DNA of 64,000 bases from Aestuariivivens marinum (GCF_022662175.1 NZ_JAKMCR010000001.1:1364001-1428000), one strand, 5' to 3'. Numbered from the stretch's first letter, positions 7,313 through 15,963 are shown. The notes: generated by a model from the sequence alone, not told the origin. A program made the numbers and translations.

Positions 7313-8262
7313 AAATTTTAGTAACAGGAGCTACAGGATATATAGGCTATCAATTAGCCAAAAAGTTAGCAGAAAACGGATACAGGGTAATTGCATTAGT
7401 AAGAGATATCAACTCTCCTAAAATTCCTGAGCATGAAAACATTATGCCTGTTAATGGAGATATATGCGATTATAAGTCTGTTGTGGATGCTATTGAAGGA
7501 TGTGATTATGTATTTCATACCGCAGCATTCACCAACCTAAAATGTAAAAAGATAGATAATTTTTACAATACCAATGTTTTAGGAACCAAAAATATATTAG
7601 AAGCATCATTAAAAGCCGATGTTAAAAAGGTCATTTATACAAGTACCTTATCGGTTTATGGGACTTCCTATAAAAATGTTCCAATACAAGAGAGCCAACC
7701 TAGATTGGTTTCGTATGCCAATGATTATGAATTGACCAAAACTATGGCAGAAGAGTTGGTGGAAACTTATACTAAAAAAGGACTTTCAACTGCTATTTTA
7801 AATGTATCTAGAGTATATGGACCTGGATTAGATACATTCTCCAATGGGGTTAATAGGCTAATCTTGAAAATGATAAAAAGCCAATTGTTAATAGTACCTT
7901 CCAAATTAAATATTTCTGCCAACTATGTTTTTATAGACGATGTGGTGAATGCCCATATTGAAACTATGAGAAGTGAAAAGCGATATGTTAAACTTATAAT
8001 TGGCGGAGAGAACGCTAGCTATGAAAAACTATTATATATAATTAAAGAAGTGACTAGAAGTAAAGTTAGAATTATTAAGGTTGATGGCTTGTTGTTAAAA
8101 GGACTTTTCTCCATTCTTAATGTTTTAACTGAGTCGACTCTAAATTCTAAAGCGTTTAATACATTGTTCGATAATAGAATAGCCTCATCTAAAAAGGCTG
8201 AATTGGAATTAAATTACAGGTATACACCACTTGAATTAGGTTTATTGCAGACAATAGCCTAA
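7309..8262 (+). CDS. extended short-chain dehydrogenase (NAD-dependent epimerase/3beta-HSD-like)
   Basis: A 317-aa extended SDR. The Rossmann motif TGATGYIG sits at residues 6-13, and Tyr140-x3-Lys144 (YELTK) is the catalytic pair, with TSTLSVYG supplying the Ser/Thr. The body resembles dihydroflavonol-reductase, 3beta-hydroxysteroid-dehydrogenase and HpnA-type enzymes more than nucleotide-sugar epimerases (ISANYVFIDDVVNAHI, then IIGGENASYEKLLYIIKEV). It probably oxidises or reduces a secondary alcohol/ketone on a hydrophobic substrate with NAD(P)(H); the substrate is unknown. It is cytoplasmic and translationally coupled to the CPBP gene by ATGA. Confidence 0.85.
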   Translation: MKILVTGATGYIGYQLAKKLAENGYRVIALVRDINSPKIPEHENIMPVNGDICDYKSVVDAIEGCDYVFHTAAFTNLKCKKIDNFYNTNVLGTKNILEASLKADVKKVIYTSTLSVYGTSYKNVPIQESQPRLVSYANDYELTKTMAEELVETYTKKGLSTAILNVSRVYGPGLDTFSNGVNRLILKMIKSQLLIVPSKLNISANYVFIDDVVNAHIETMRSEKRYVKLIIGGENASYEKLLYIIKEVTRSKVRIIKVDGLLLKGLFSILNVLTESTLNSKAFNTLFDNRIASSKKAELELNYRYTPLELGLLQTIA

Positions 8263-8275
8263 CAAAAATATAATT

Positions 8276-9094
8276 ATGAACACATCAAACTTTAAGGATA
8301 AGGTAGTTATAATAACAGGTTCCAGTCAGGGAATTGGTAAAGTTACGGCAATAGATTTGGCAAGACAAGGAGCAATTATAGTGTTGAATGGTCGGAACAT
8401 TGAAAAACTTATTCAAGTAAAAAATGAAATCAAGGTTTTAGGAGCAAATGCTGTTTTTTATTGTGGAGATATATCCAAACAATCTGAAGCAAAAGGATTA
8501 ATAGATTATACATTGAAGACCTTTGGAAAGATAGATATTCTAATAAATAATGCTGGAGTTTCGATGCGAGGCAATTTTTCAGATATTAACCCAGTAGTCT
8601 TTAAAAAGGTTTTCGCTATTAATGTTATGGCGGCTGTTAATACTTCACTTTATGCTATAGGACCAATAAAAAAAACTTGTGGGAGTATCATATTTATTTC
8701 AAGTGTGGCAGGGATAAGAGGCTTGCCTAGTAATTCTGCTTATAGTTCATCAAAAATGGCTTTAAGAGCTATAGCAGAATCAATTAGGATTGAAGAGGCA
8801 AACTCTAATATACATGTAGGTTTAATTTATGTTGGCATAACCGAAATAGAAAAGGGTAAAACTACTATTTCAAAAAACGGAACCCTTATAAAGTTAGCAG
8901 ATAGATCTAGATATAATGTTTTATCAATGCACCAAGTAGCCAAAGCTATAATTAATAATATAAAAAAGAGAAAATTTACTACCACATTATCCTTTTTGGG
9001 AAAACTAAATTTAATGCTTCAAAAGATATCTCCAATTCTAGTGGAACGCATTTTAATATGGACTAATAAAAGATATCTATCACGATATCTGTAA
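8276..9094 (+). CDS. classical short-chain dehydrogenase/reductase
   Basis: A 272-aa classical SDR with cofactor motif TGSSQGIG (residues 14-21), NNAG (91-94), catalytic Ser (FISSVAG) and Tyr156-x3-Lys160 (YSSSK). Gly-Arg at 39-40, after the second strand, favours NADP(H). The C-terminal 40 residues are basic and hydrophobic (LNLMLQKISPILVERILIW), as in SDRs that associate with membranes or act on lipids. It starts 13 bp after the previous stop, and its role must be read together with the three other SDRs. The substrate is unknown. Confidence 0.85.
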   Translation: MNTSNFKDKVVIITGSSQGIGKVTAIDLARQGAIIVLNGRNIEKLIQVKNEIKVLGANAVFYCGDISKQSEAKGLIDYTLKTFGKIDILINNAGVSMRGNFSDINPVVFKKVFAINVMAAVNTSLYAIGPIKKTCGSIIFISSVAGIRGLPSNSAYSSSKMALRAIAESIRIEEANSNIHVGLIYVGITEIEKGKTTISKNGTLIKLADRSRYNVLSMHQVAKAIINNIKKRKFTTTLSFLGKLNLMLQKISPILVERILIWTNKRYLSRYL

Positions 9095-9127
9095 TATAAT
9101 TAAAAGGTTTAAACTAATATATGTATC

Positions 9128-9925
9128 ATGAAATCTTATGTTTTAATAACAGGTGCAAGTCAAGGTTTTGGAAAGGCCTTGGCATTAGAATTTGCCAGTA
9201 GAAAAATGAATTTAATATTATTGGCTTTACCAGATTCCGGATTGCCACAACTATCCAATTTTATTAAACTGAACATGAATGTAGATGTCCGTTATTTGGA
9301 ATTGGACTTGAGCCTTGTTGAAAATTGTTATGCCGTTAAAAATTATATTCGGGATAATAATCTTCAAATACAATATTTGGTTAACAATGCAGGTGTGCTC
9401 AGTAGAGGTTTTTTTGATGCCTTGGAAGACGATTTTGTTTTAAAACAAATAGCGGTAAACATAACAGCTCCAACACTACTTATTAAGTTGTTGTTGCCTA
9501 ATATAAAAACTATTGATAATGCGGCCATTTTAAATATAAGTAGTATGGCCAGTTTTTTTGCTTTACCTAAAAAACAGGTGTATGGCGCTACAAAAGCGTA
9601 TTTAACCTCGTTTTCAAAAAGTTTGGCAAAAGAACTTAAAAGAGATAATATTTCTGTTACTACAATTTGCCCTGGGGGATTAAATACAACTACAAGGCTG
9701 TGCTATCAAAACCGAATTTTAAGCTGGATACCTCGTAAGTCAGTATTAAACCCAGAAGATGCTGCAAAAGTAGCTGTCAATGCCATGTTAAAGAGAAAAC
9801 CATTGGTTGTTCCAGGGTTTATTAATAAGCTTCTATTAGCTTTGGATAAACTGTTGCCAGAGTTTGTGAAAGATAAATTATCAAATAGAGAGATCAATAA
9901 ATTTCCTGAAACCAATGTAATTTGA
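9128..9925 (+). CDS. classical short-chain dehydrogenase/reductase (DltE-like)
   Basis: A 265-aa classical SDR. TGASQGFG is at residues 8-15, NNAG at 86-89, the catalytic Ser in NISSMA (about 137-141) and the active pair Tyr152-x3-Lys156 (YGATK). CPGG follows at the usual place. It belongs to the broad DltE/YqjQ-like group of uncertain substrates, many of which act on long-chain compounds, and its C-terminal hydrophobic stretch (FINKLLLALDKLLPEF) fits that. It is separated from its neighbours by 33 and 70 bp and lies in the same direction. Confidence 0.85.
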   Translation: MKSYVLITGASQGFGKALALEFASRKMNLILLALPDSGLPQLSNFIKLNMNVDVRYLELDLSLVENCYAVKNYIRDNNLQIQYLVNNAGVLSRGFFDALEDDFVLKQIAVNITAPTLLIKLLLPNIKTIDNAAILNISSMASFFALPKKQVYGATKAYLTSFSKSLAKELKRDNISVTTICPGGLNTTTRLCYQNRILSWIPRKSVLNPEDAAKVAVNAMLKRKPLVVPGFINKLLLALDKLLPEFVKDKLSNREINKFPETNVI

Positions 9926-9995
9926 AGTTATGTTAGCTGTTATGAATAGAATTTTGGTTTGTGTCAGTATTATTTAAAGGTCAGTTATAGATTAA

Positions 9996-11000
9996 ATGAA
10001 AGTTCAAATGGAATCTAGATCAAAAATTTTAGTAACTGGTGCCAATGGTTTGCTAGGGATGAACACTGTTTTGGAATTATTAAACCAAGGGTTTTTAGTT
10101 AAGGCATTTGTAAGAGACCCTAAAAATTGTTTACGTATTAATCATGATAATTTGGAATATTTTGTTGGAGATATTACTACTGTTGAAAATTTAGAAAAAG
10201 CCATGATAGAATCCCAATTTGTAATACATATAGCAGCATTGGTAGATCCAAAGCTTGTTGATTATAAGGTATTCCATAGGGTGAATGTACAAGCAACAAA
10301 ATACGTAGTTGAAGCGGCTATAAAGTGCAAGGTTAAAAAGCTAATTTATGTTAGTACGTCGAACGTGTTTGGATATGGGTCTATAGACGACTTAGGAAAT
10401 GAGCTAAAACCAATGATGGCACCTTTTAATAAAATGCACTATGCCATTTCTAAGTTTCATGCACAACAGTATGTTTTGTCAAAATCAGATGTGTTAGACG
10501 TAACTGTTGTCAATCCTACTTTTATGATTGGTGCTTATGACAGTAAACCAAGTTCTGGCAGAATAATACAAAATTGTTTGTATAATAGATTGGTTTTATG
10601 CCCGTCTGGAGGAAAAAATTTTATTTGTGTTAAGGATGTTTCGATAGGGATAGTTAATGCAATGCAATTTGGTTTGACTGGAGAATGTTATGTTCTGGCA
10701 AATGAAAACTTAAGCTTTTATGAGTTTTATAAAAAAGTGAGGAGCCATGTAAAAACCTCCTTTCGTATTGTCAAACTGCCAAATTGGTTGTTACATGCTA
10801 TAGGATATGTAGGTAGTTTGATTAGATTGCTTAGGATTAAAACTTCGATTTCTATAGAAAATGTTAGAACCCTAAGTGTCAATAATTATTATTCTAATGA
10901 TAAAGCAAGAGCAGAATTATTTATGAAGTTTACCCCTATAGATGAGGGTATTCATGATGCAGTTGTATGGTTTGAAAGGAAAAATAAAGTGGACAAATAG
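9996..11000 (+). CDS. extended short-chain dehydrogenase (NAD-dependent epimerase/3beta-HSD-like)
   Basis: The last gene of the SDR operon, 334 aa. It has TGANGLLG at residues 14-21, VSTSNVFGYG, and the catalytic Tyr149-x3-Lys153 (YAISK). The C-terminal part has a hydrophobic helix (LPNWLLHAIGYVGSLIRLL) suggesting contact with membrane or a hydrophobic substrate. It resembles the 7309 product in architecture but is clearly divergent, so the operon holds two extended and two classical SDRs. An alternative start is Met5 (position 10008). It ends 30 bp before the second regulatory box. Confidence 0.85.
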   Translation: MKVQMESRSKILVTGANGLLGMNTVLELLNQGFLVKAFVRDPKNCLRINHDNLEYFVGDITTVENLEKAMIESQFVIHIAALVDPKLVDYKVFHRVNVQATKYVVEAAIKCKVKKLIYVSTSNVFGYGSIDDLGNELKPMMAPFNKMHYAISKFHAQQYVLSKSDVLDVTVVNPTFMIGAYDSKPSSGRIIQNCLYNRLVLCPSGGKNFICVKDVSIGIVNAMQFGLTGECYVLANENLSFYEFYKKVRSHVKTSFRIVKLPNWLLHAIGYVGSLIRLLRIKTSISIENVRTLSVNNYYSNDKARAELFMKFTPIDEGIHDAVVWFERKNKVDK

Positions 11001-11030
11001 ATTAAAAAGATGCTTTTTATTAAGAATCAA

Positions 11031-11066
11031 GTCCGAGATTATCGTTGGACATCCTAATTCCTCCAT
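11031..11066 (+). promoter_or_regulatory. regulatory box, copy 2 (glycine-zipper operon)
   Basis: Second copy of the 5845 box: 29 identical bases, then 5 of 7. It lies 74 nt before a -7-like element and 112 nt before the ATG at 11143 (copy 1 lies 107 nt before the in-frame ATG at 5952). Partial matches continue without gaps between box and -7 element. Confidence 0.7.
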
Positions 11067-11104
11067 ACTATAAGTTATCGGACATAAGAACCGTTTTTTG
11101 AGAT

Positions 11105-11112
11105 GATATTTG
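11105..11112 (+). promoter_or_regulatory. candidate -7 element of the glycine-zipper operon
   Basis: GATATTTG matches TAnnTTTG at all but the first base, and its spacing from the upstream box is identical to that at 5919. Confidence 0.4.
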
Positions 11113-11142
11113 GGGTGTTAATCCATTTTAAATATCTGAATT

Positions 11143-11418
11143 ATGAAAACTTCAAAAAACAATAAGTCACCACTAATTCTTTTCTGGTTCGTGCCAAGTA
11201 TTTCACAAATTAAAGTTTATAAGGACAATTGCAATTTGCTCCAAAAAGCAAGCTCTAATTTAAACCCTGTTCAAGTTGTAAAAACCAATAACGAGACTTT
11301 AACTTTTAAAAAAATAGTATTGGAGTCAGAACGGTTTTATGGATTAAAAAAAATAAAAGGCGAAATCAAAAAAATGATATTAAATGTTGATGCCATTAAA
11401 ACGGTTGTTTTGCTTTAA
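11143..11418 (+). CDS. small protein of unknown function (91 aa)
   Basis: First gene behind the second regulatory box. The protein is 91 aa, with a short hydrophobic stretch near the start (PLILFWFVPSIS) that may be a weak signal or anchor. It then has a beta-rich part with the pattern ETLTFKKIVLESERFYGLKK, ending DAIKTVVLL. This resembles the small strand-rich repeats of many exported Bacteroidota proteins, and the 11463 product has a similar segment (STLTLNRNGKKIDINFNTIG). I do not recognise a family. Its promoter architecture puts it in the same regulon as the SDR operon. Confidence 0.6.
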   Translation: MKTSKNNKSPLILFWFVPSISQIKVYKDNCNLLQKASSNLNPVQVVKTNNETLTFKKIVLESERFYGLKKIKGEIKKMILNVDAIKTVVLL

Positions 11419-11462
11419 GACAAAAAATAAGAATAATATGTAATTTTTAAATAGTATGTGAT

Positions 11463-11966
11463 ATGAAAACAAGTAAGCAGTTATTAAAAGTGTTGTGCAT
11501 TGGGTTTATGCTAGTCTTTAGTGCTGGTGTTTTTGCCCAAAAGCCTTCTAATTCTAAATCTGTTTTTTTACGTGTCTATAATTTGGAGGGCAAGAAAATC
11601 AGCAAAGGAAAACTAATTTTTGTAAATGATTCTACTTTGACTTTAAATCGTAATGGCAAAAAGATTGACATTAATTTCAATACTATAGGTAAGATAAAAA
11701 CCAAACACTCTGGAGGTCATAATGTCTTGGTTGGGGCTTTGGCGGGTGGAACTTTAGGGGCTATTATTGGTATAAGCACAGCCGACCCAGATGCATGGAT
11801 TTATAGCTATAGCAAAAGTGAAGGAGCCTATGCCGGAGGGCTATTAGGTGCGGCAGGAGGAGCTGCAATAGGAGGTGTTACAGCTGGATTTAAAGAATCT
11901 GAAACCTATATAATCAATGGAGATATTGTTAAATGGAAGATTTTTAAGGAACAGATAGTGAAATAG
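11463..11966 (+). CDS. exported glycine-zipper protein
   Basis: A 167-aa protein with a clear signal peptide (LLKVLCIGFMLVFSAGVFAQ), a short beta-rich domain (LRVYNLEGKKISKGKLIFV, then STLTLNRNGKKIDI) and two glycine-rich hydrophobic segments. These are VLVGALAGGTLGAIIGIS and YAGGLLGAAGGAAIGGVTAG, of the glycine-zipper kind that pack as helical hairpins in membranes. A short C-terminal strand region follows. It is probably envelope-located. It lies 44 bp after the 91-aa gene and probably shares its promoter. The function is unknown. Confidence 0.8.
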   Translation: MKTSKQLLKVLCIGFMLVFSAGVFAQKPSNSKSVFLRVYNLEGKKISKGKLIFVNDSTLTLNRNGKKIDINFNTIGKIKTKHSGGHNVLVGALAGGTLGAIIGISTADPDAWIYSYSKSEGAYAGGLLGAAGGAAIGGVTAGFKESETYIINGDIVKWKIFKEQIVK

Positions 11967-11974
11967 TGATATAA

Positions 11975-12007
11975 AAACAAACCCCAACTTAAAATTGGGG
12001 TTTGTTT
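11975..12007. terminator. bidirectional terminator between glycine-zipper gene and pnp
   Basis: A perfect 13-bp inverted repeat (AAACAAACCCCAA / TTGGGGTTTGTTT) with a 7-nt loop lies between two converging genes. The arms supply T-rich 3' ends on both strands. Confidence 0.85.
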
Positions 12008-12018
12008 TGTAGTAAGAA

Positions 12019-14262
12019 TTAATCTTCTTTCTTATCGCCTCTAGGCCTTCTATCGTCGCGACGATTGTCGCGATTACGATTGTCTCTGCCACGATTGTCA
12101 CGATTACCTCTGTTATTGTCTCTTGGAGGACGTGGTTGCCAACCCTCAGGTTTTGGTAAAATCGCTTTACGCGAAACTTTTTCCTTGCGAGTTTTTGGGT
12201 CAACACCAAAATACTTCACGTCGAAAATATCACCAAGATTTACCACATCGGTAACATTTTCTGTGCGTTCCCAAGCCAATTCACTTACGTGAAGCAAGAC
12301 TTCATTTCCAGGAGCCTCAGTATATTCTACAACGGCACCAAAGTCAAGTAGTTTAATGACTTTAACCTCGTAAATACTGCCAACCTCTGGTTTAAAGGTT
12401 AGTGAGTCAATGGCCGCTAAAACTTTGTCGATACCTTCTTGGTCATTGCCTAAAATTTCAACGATACCTTCTCCGGTAACAGGATCTTCGTTAATTACAA
12501 TAGTAGTATTGGTTGTTTTTTGTAATTCCTGAATCACTTTTCCACCTGGTCCAATAAAAGCACCAATAAGATCATTTGGTAAAGTAGCCGTAACCATTTT
12601 AGGTGCATGCGGTTTTACATCGACATTAGGTGTAGAAATAGTATCGGTTAGTTTACCTAAAATATGCATACGGCCTTCTTTAGCTTGATTTAAGGCATTT
12701 ACTAAAATCTCGTAGCTTAAGCCTTTTATTTTAATGTCCATTTGGCAAGCCGTGATACCGTCTTCGGTACCGGTTACCTTAAAGTCCATATCACCTAAAT
12801 GGTCTTCATCTCCCAATATATCTGAAAGTACAGCATAACGCTCTCCGTCAGAGATTAATCCCATGGCGATACCAGAAACAGGTTTTTTAATTTGTACACC
12901 TGCATCCATTAGTGCCATGGTTCCGGCACATACGGTTGCCATAGAAGACGATCCATTAGATTCTAACACTTCAGATACTATACGAACTGTATATGGGCAA
13001 TCTTCAGGCACCATACGCTTAAGCGCACGTTGGGCCAAGTTACCATGCCCAATTTCACGACGGGAAGTTCCTCTTAACGGACGCGCTTCACCTGTTGAAA
13101 ATGGCGGGAAGTTATAGTGTAAATAGAAACGTTCTTCGGTTTCTAATGATGGGTTGTCTACCATATTGGCTTCACGTGACGTGCCTAAAGTTACGGTCGC
13201 CAAAGCTTGGGTTTCGCCTCTTGTAAATATAGATGAACCATGAGTTGATGGTAAATAATCCACTTCACACCAAATTGGCCTAACTTCAGTCGTTTTTCTA
13301 CCATCTAAGCGAATGCCTTCTTCTAACACTAAGTTACGAACGGCTTCTTTTTGGATTTTGCTATAGTATTTGGATACTAAATCGCTTACTTCCTCTAACT
13401 CCTCATCTGTAAACTGAGCTAATAATTCCTCTTTTACTTCAGAAAAAGCAAGTCCTCTATCTTGTTTTGATGATGCTTGTTTAGCAATCTCATAACATTT
13501 ATTGTAAGCAAAAGCTTTTACTTTTTCTAATACTACGTCGTCTTCAGCTTCAGTTTGGTATTCACGGGTTTCTTTTTTGCCTGCTTTTTCAGCTAAACGT
13601 TTTTGGGCTTCAATTTGAACCTTAATGGCTTCATGTGCTACCTTAATAGCTTCAACCATTTCTTCTTCAGAAATCTCACTCATTTCACCTTCAACCATCA
13701 TAACCGAGTCTTCTGAAGCACCAATAACCATATCGATATCCGATTGCTCTAACTGGCTAAAACTGGGGTTGATAATAAATTCGCCGTCAATACGTCCTAC
13801 ACGAACCTCGGAGATAGGAGTTTCAAAAGGAATATCCGATAATTGAAGTGCTGCCGAAGCTGCCAATCCTGCAAGGGCATCTGGCATAACGTCTTTATCT
13901 AACGACATTAACTGGATCATCACTTGGGTTTCGGCGTGGTAATCTTTTGGGAATAGGGGGCGCAATACACGGTCTACAATTCGCATCACCAAAATCTCTT
14001 CGGTGCTAGGGCGAGCCTCACGCTTAAAGAATCCGCCAGGGTAACGTCCCGCAGCAGCAAACTTTTCGCGGTAATCTACTGTTAAAGGTAAAAAGTCTAC
14101 ATCGGCAGCATCGTAATTGGATACTACGGTACAAAGTAACATGGTGTTACCCGATTGCACGACAACACTACCATGTGCCTGTTTTGCTAATTTTCCGGTT
14201 TCGATAGAAATTTCCCTACCGTTGCCAAGGTCTATAACCTCTTTAAATACTTGTGGAATCAT
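12019..14262 (-). CDS. pnp: polynucleotide phosphorylase
   Basis: 3'-5' phosphorolytic exoribonuclease of mRNA decay. The 747-aa protein has two RNase PH domains (the second with [17 protein letters not shown] and [13 protein letters not shown]), a KH domain ([15 protein letters not shown]), an S1 domain ([20 protein letters not shown]) and a tail of about 35 residues rich in Arg, Asn, Asp and Gly (repeats of RDNR type). The tail is encoded by imperfect short DNA repeats. The gene follows rpsO in the same direction, as in many bacteria. A terminator and a 208-bp spacer lie between them, so pnp probably has its own promoter or is fed by read-through. Confidence 0.97.
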   Translation of the reverse strand: MIPQVFKEVIDLGNGREISIETGKLAKQAHGSVVVQSGNTMLLCTVVSNYDAADVDFLPLTVDYREKFAAAGRYPGGFFKREARPSTEEILVMRIVDRVLRPLFPKDYHAETQVMIQLMSLDKDVMPDALAGLAASAALQLSDIPFETPISEVRVGRIDGEFIINPSFSQLEQSDIDMVIGASEDSVMMVEGEMSEISEEEMVEAIKVAHEAIKVQIEAQKRLAEKAGKKETREYQTEAEDDVVLEKVKAFAYNKCYEIAKQASSKQDRGLAFSEVKEELLAQFTDEELEEVSDLVSKYYSKIQKEAVRNLVLEEGIRLDGRKTTEVRPIWCEVDYLPSTHGSSIFTRGETQALATVTLGTSREANMVDNPSLETEERFYLHYNFPPFSTGEARPLRGTSRREIGHGNLAQRALKRMVPEDCPYTVRIVSEVLESNGSSSMATVCAGTMALMDAGVQIKKPVSGIAMGLISDGERYAVLSDILGDEDHLGDMDFKVTGTEDGITACQMDIKIKGLSYEILVNALNQAKEGRMHILGKLTDTISTPNVDVKPHAPKMVTATLPNDLIGAFIGPGGKVIQELQKTTNTTIVINEDPVTGEGIVEILGNDQEGIDKVLAAIDSLTFKPEVGSIYEVKVIKLLDFGAVVEYTEAPGNEVLLHVSELAWERTENVTDVVNLGDIFDVKYFGVDPKTRKEKVSRKAILPKPEGWQPRPPRDNNRGNRDNRGRDNRNRDNRRDDRRPRGDKKED

Positions 14263-14370
14263 AATTTTTAATTCTAATTCTGGTCTATTTGTTCCATGCC
14301 AGAATGCTGTTAAACAATGGTCGTTGTGTTGTTGTGTAGTTGTTGTGTGTGACCAATGAAAAACCTTAAG

Positions 14371-14391
14371 TCCTGAATTTATTTCAGGATC
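14371..14391. repeat. REP-like palindrome, copy 1
   Basis: TCCTGAATTTATTTCAGGATC: the arms TCCTGAA and TTCAGGA pair around a short AT core. A near copy is at 57593-57612. Both sit in spacers just upstream of genes, as dispersed REP-type repeats often do. Confidence 0.55.
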
Positions 14392-14439
14392 CAGCTTCTT
14401 ATTTACGTTTTTTTGACTCTTACGATTGAGTATTTATAA

Positions 14440-14472
14440 AACAAAAAGAGGCTGTAAAAGCCTCTTTTTGTT
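14440..14472 (-). terminator. rpsO terminator overlapping its stop codon
   Basis: A perfect 13-bp inverted repeat (AACAAAAAGAGGC / GCCTCTTTTTGTT) with a 7-nt loop. On the minus strand the second arm ends CCTCTTTTTGTTTTAT. It begins inside the rpsO stop codon (14471-14473). Confidence 0.85.
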
Positions 14473-14740
14473 ATTTTCTTAATCCTAATTCTTTTACTAT
14501 GGCACGATATCTTAAGATATCCTTCTTAGTTAAGTAATCTAGTAGAGCACGACGCTTACCTACTAATTTTACTAACGAACGCTCTGTATTAAAATCTTTT
14601 CGATTCTTTTTTAAGTGCTCGGTTAGGTGATTAATTCTAAGCGTAAATAACGCTATTTGAGCTTCGGCAGTACCAGTGTCGGTTTTACCTTTACCGTGTT
14701 TAGCGAAGATCTCTTCTTTTACTTCTTTTGTTAAATACAT
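14471..14740 (-). CDS. rpsO: 30S ribosomal protein S15
   Basis: An 89-aa S15, a primary 16S rRNA-binding protein of the small subunit. Family motifs are HGKGKTDTGTAEAQIALFT, INHLTEHLKKN, SLVKLVGKRRALLDYL and RYRAIVKELGLR. The frame stays open to a TTG at 14797, but that codon lies in the -7 element at 14795-14802. ATG 14740 gives the standard length and N-terminus (YLTKEVKEEIF). It is the first gene of the rpsO-pnp pair. Confidence 0.97.
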   Translation of the reverse strand: MYLTKEVKEEIFAKHGKGKTDTGTAEAQIALFTLRINHLTEHLKKNRKDFNTERSLVKLVGKRRALLDYLTKKDILRYRAIVKELGLRK

Positions 14741-14794
14741 GCTAATATTATTGTAAATGATTGTTATGTATACGAAAGCCTTTCTTTCGATCGG

Positions 14795-14802
14795 CAAATA
14801 TA
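14795..14802 (-). promoter_or_regulatory. -7 promoter element for rpsO
   Basis: TATATTTG on the minus strand, perfect for TAnnTTTG, 54 nt before the rpsO ATG. Confidence 0.65.
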
Positions 14803-14940
14803 CGCTTTTTTATTGATTTGCAAATGTTTTAATTAATTGTTCTTAATGGGTAAGTATGTATGGTTTTTAACCCCTATCTTAATAAGCATTAACCGTACAC
14901 TTTACAACTTAGGTAGAAAACAATTTATTATTGTTTTGTG

Positions 14941-15798
14941 TTAGGCTCTTAACGGCTGATTGGTAATTAAATCGATATACTGGTTTATCTTATTTTTTAA
15001 TTCTTTTCTTTGAGATATAAAATCCAAGAAACCATGCTCTAATAAAAATTCTGAAGTTTGGAAGCCTTCAGGTAGTTCCTTGCCTGTAGTGTCCTTTACA
15101 ACACGAGGTCCAGCAAAACCAATTAATGCTCCTGGTTCTGCAATGTTAATATCTCCCAACATAGCAAACGATGCTGTAGTGCCTCCTGTAGTTGGGTCTG
15201 TGCATAATGAGATATAAGGAATTCCAGCTTCGGCTAATTGTGCCAATTTAACTGAAGTTTTCGCTAATTGCATTAAAGATAAAGCAGCTTCCATCATGCG
15301 GGCACCTCCAGATTTAGAGATAATCATAAACGGGATATTGTGTTTTAGCGAATAATCGGCTGCACGGACTATTTTTTCACCTACAACACTTCCCATAGAG
15401 CCTCCAATAAAGGCAAAGTCCATACAAGCTATTACTAAATCCTTGCCTTTAGATTTGCCTACGGCACAACGTATAGCATCTTTTAAGTTAGTTTTATCCT
15501 GAGCAGCTTTTAAGCGTTCCGGATATTTTTTGGTGTCTTCAAACTTTAAAGGGTCTTTAGACTCCAAGGTGGCATCAAGCTCTTTAAATTCATTGTTGTC
15601 AAAAAGTATTTGAAAATACTCTTTACTTCCAATCCTAACATGGTAGCCATCTTCTGGACTTACGTAAAAGTTTTGTTCTAACTCTTTAGTGTCTACTATT
15701 TTTCCAGTAGGGGATTTGTACCATAACCCTTTTGGGGTGTCTTTCTTTTCTTCGGTAGAAGTTTGTATACCCTTATCTTTTCTTTTAAACCAAGCCAT
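14941..15798 (-). CDS. accD: acetyl-CoA carboxylase carboxyltransferase subunit beta
   Basis: The beta half of the carboxyltransferase that makes malonyl-CoA for fatty acid synthesis. The 285-aa protein has the crotonase-like core with [32 protein letters not shown] and [16 protein letters not shown]. It lacks the N-terminal zinc ribbon cysteines of E. coli AccD: the two CxxC positions read SPTG (in LWYKSPTGK) and SPED (in [10 protein letters not shown]). I believe this is normal in the family's Flavobacteriaceae members. No accA is nearby. It is transcribed in the same direction as fbaA, but a terminator lies between them. Confidence 0.95.
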   Translation of the reverse strand: MAWFKRKDKGIQTSTEEKKDTPKGLWYKSPTGKIVDTKELEQNFYVSPEDGYHVRIGSKEYFQILFDNNEFKELDATLESKDPLKFEDTKKYPERLKAAQDKTNLKDAIRCAVGKSKGKDLVIACMDFAFIGGSMGSVVGEKIVRAADYSLKHNIPFMIISKSGGARMMEAALSLMQLAKTSVKLAQLAEAGIPYISLCTDPTTGGTTASFAMLGDINIAEPGALIGFAGPRVVKDTTGKELPEGFQTSEFLLEHGFLDFISQRKELKNKINQYIDLITNQPLRA

Positions 15799-15955
15799 AT
15801 TGATTTACATTTTTAAATCCTTATTGCGATGCTCAGGATGGTTCATTGGATTATTATTTATAACAATGATTTGTATTAAACCTAGAGCACAAAATTAAAC
15901 CTTTATTTTAATTTCGGGTAATGCTTTTAAAAATTATTGGTTATGCATATTACTG

Positions 15956-15963
15956 CAAATATA
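15956..15963 (-). promoter_or_regulatory. candidate -7 element for accD
   Basis: The minus strand reads TATATTTG here, just after the fbaA terminator and 157 nt before the accD ATG. A second candidate, TAATTTTG at 15890-15897, is closer (91 nt). The sequence does not decide between them. Confidence 0.45.

Noticed and set aside
5845-11066. Direct repeats flanking a 5.2-kb segment, as if a mobile element or integron-like cassette
   Set aside because: No recombinase or target-site feature is present. Both copies lie upstream of start codons at the same distance from -7-like elements, and similarity extends into the promoter; a shared operator explains this better.
12045-12125. Repeated CGATTGTC/CGATTAC text as a CRISPR-like array
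   Set aside because: The units are short, irregular and lie within the pnp coding frame, encoding the RDNR tail.
11844-12209. Minus-strand frame over the glycine-zipper/pnp boundary
   Set aside because: It arises from the repetitive pnp tail in another frame and runs through a strong terminator.
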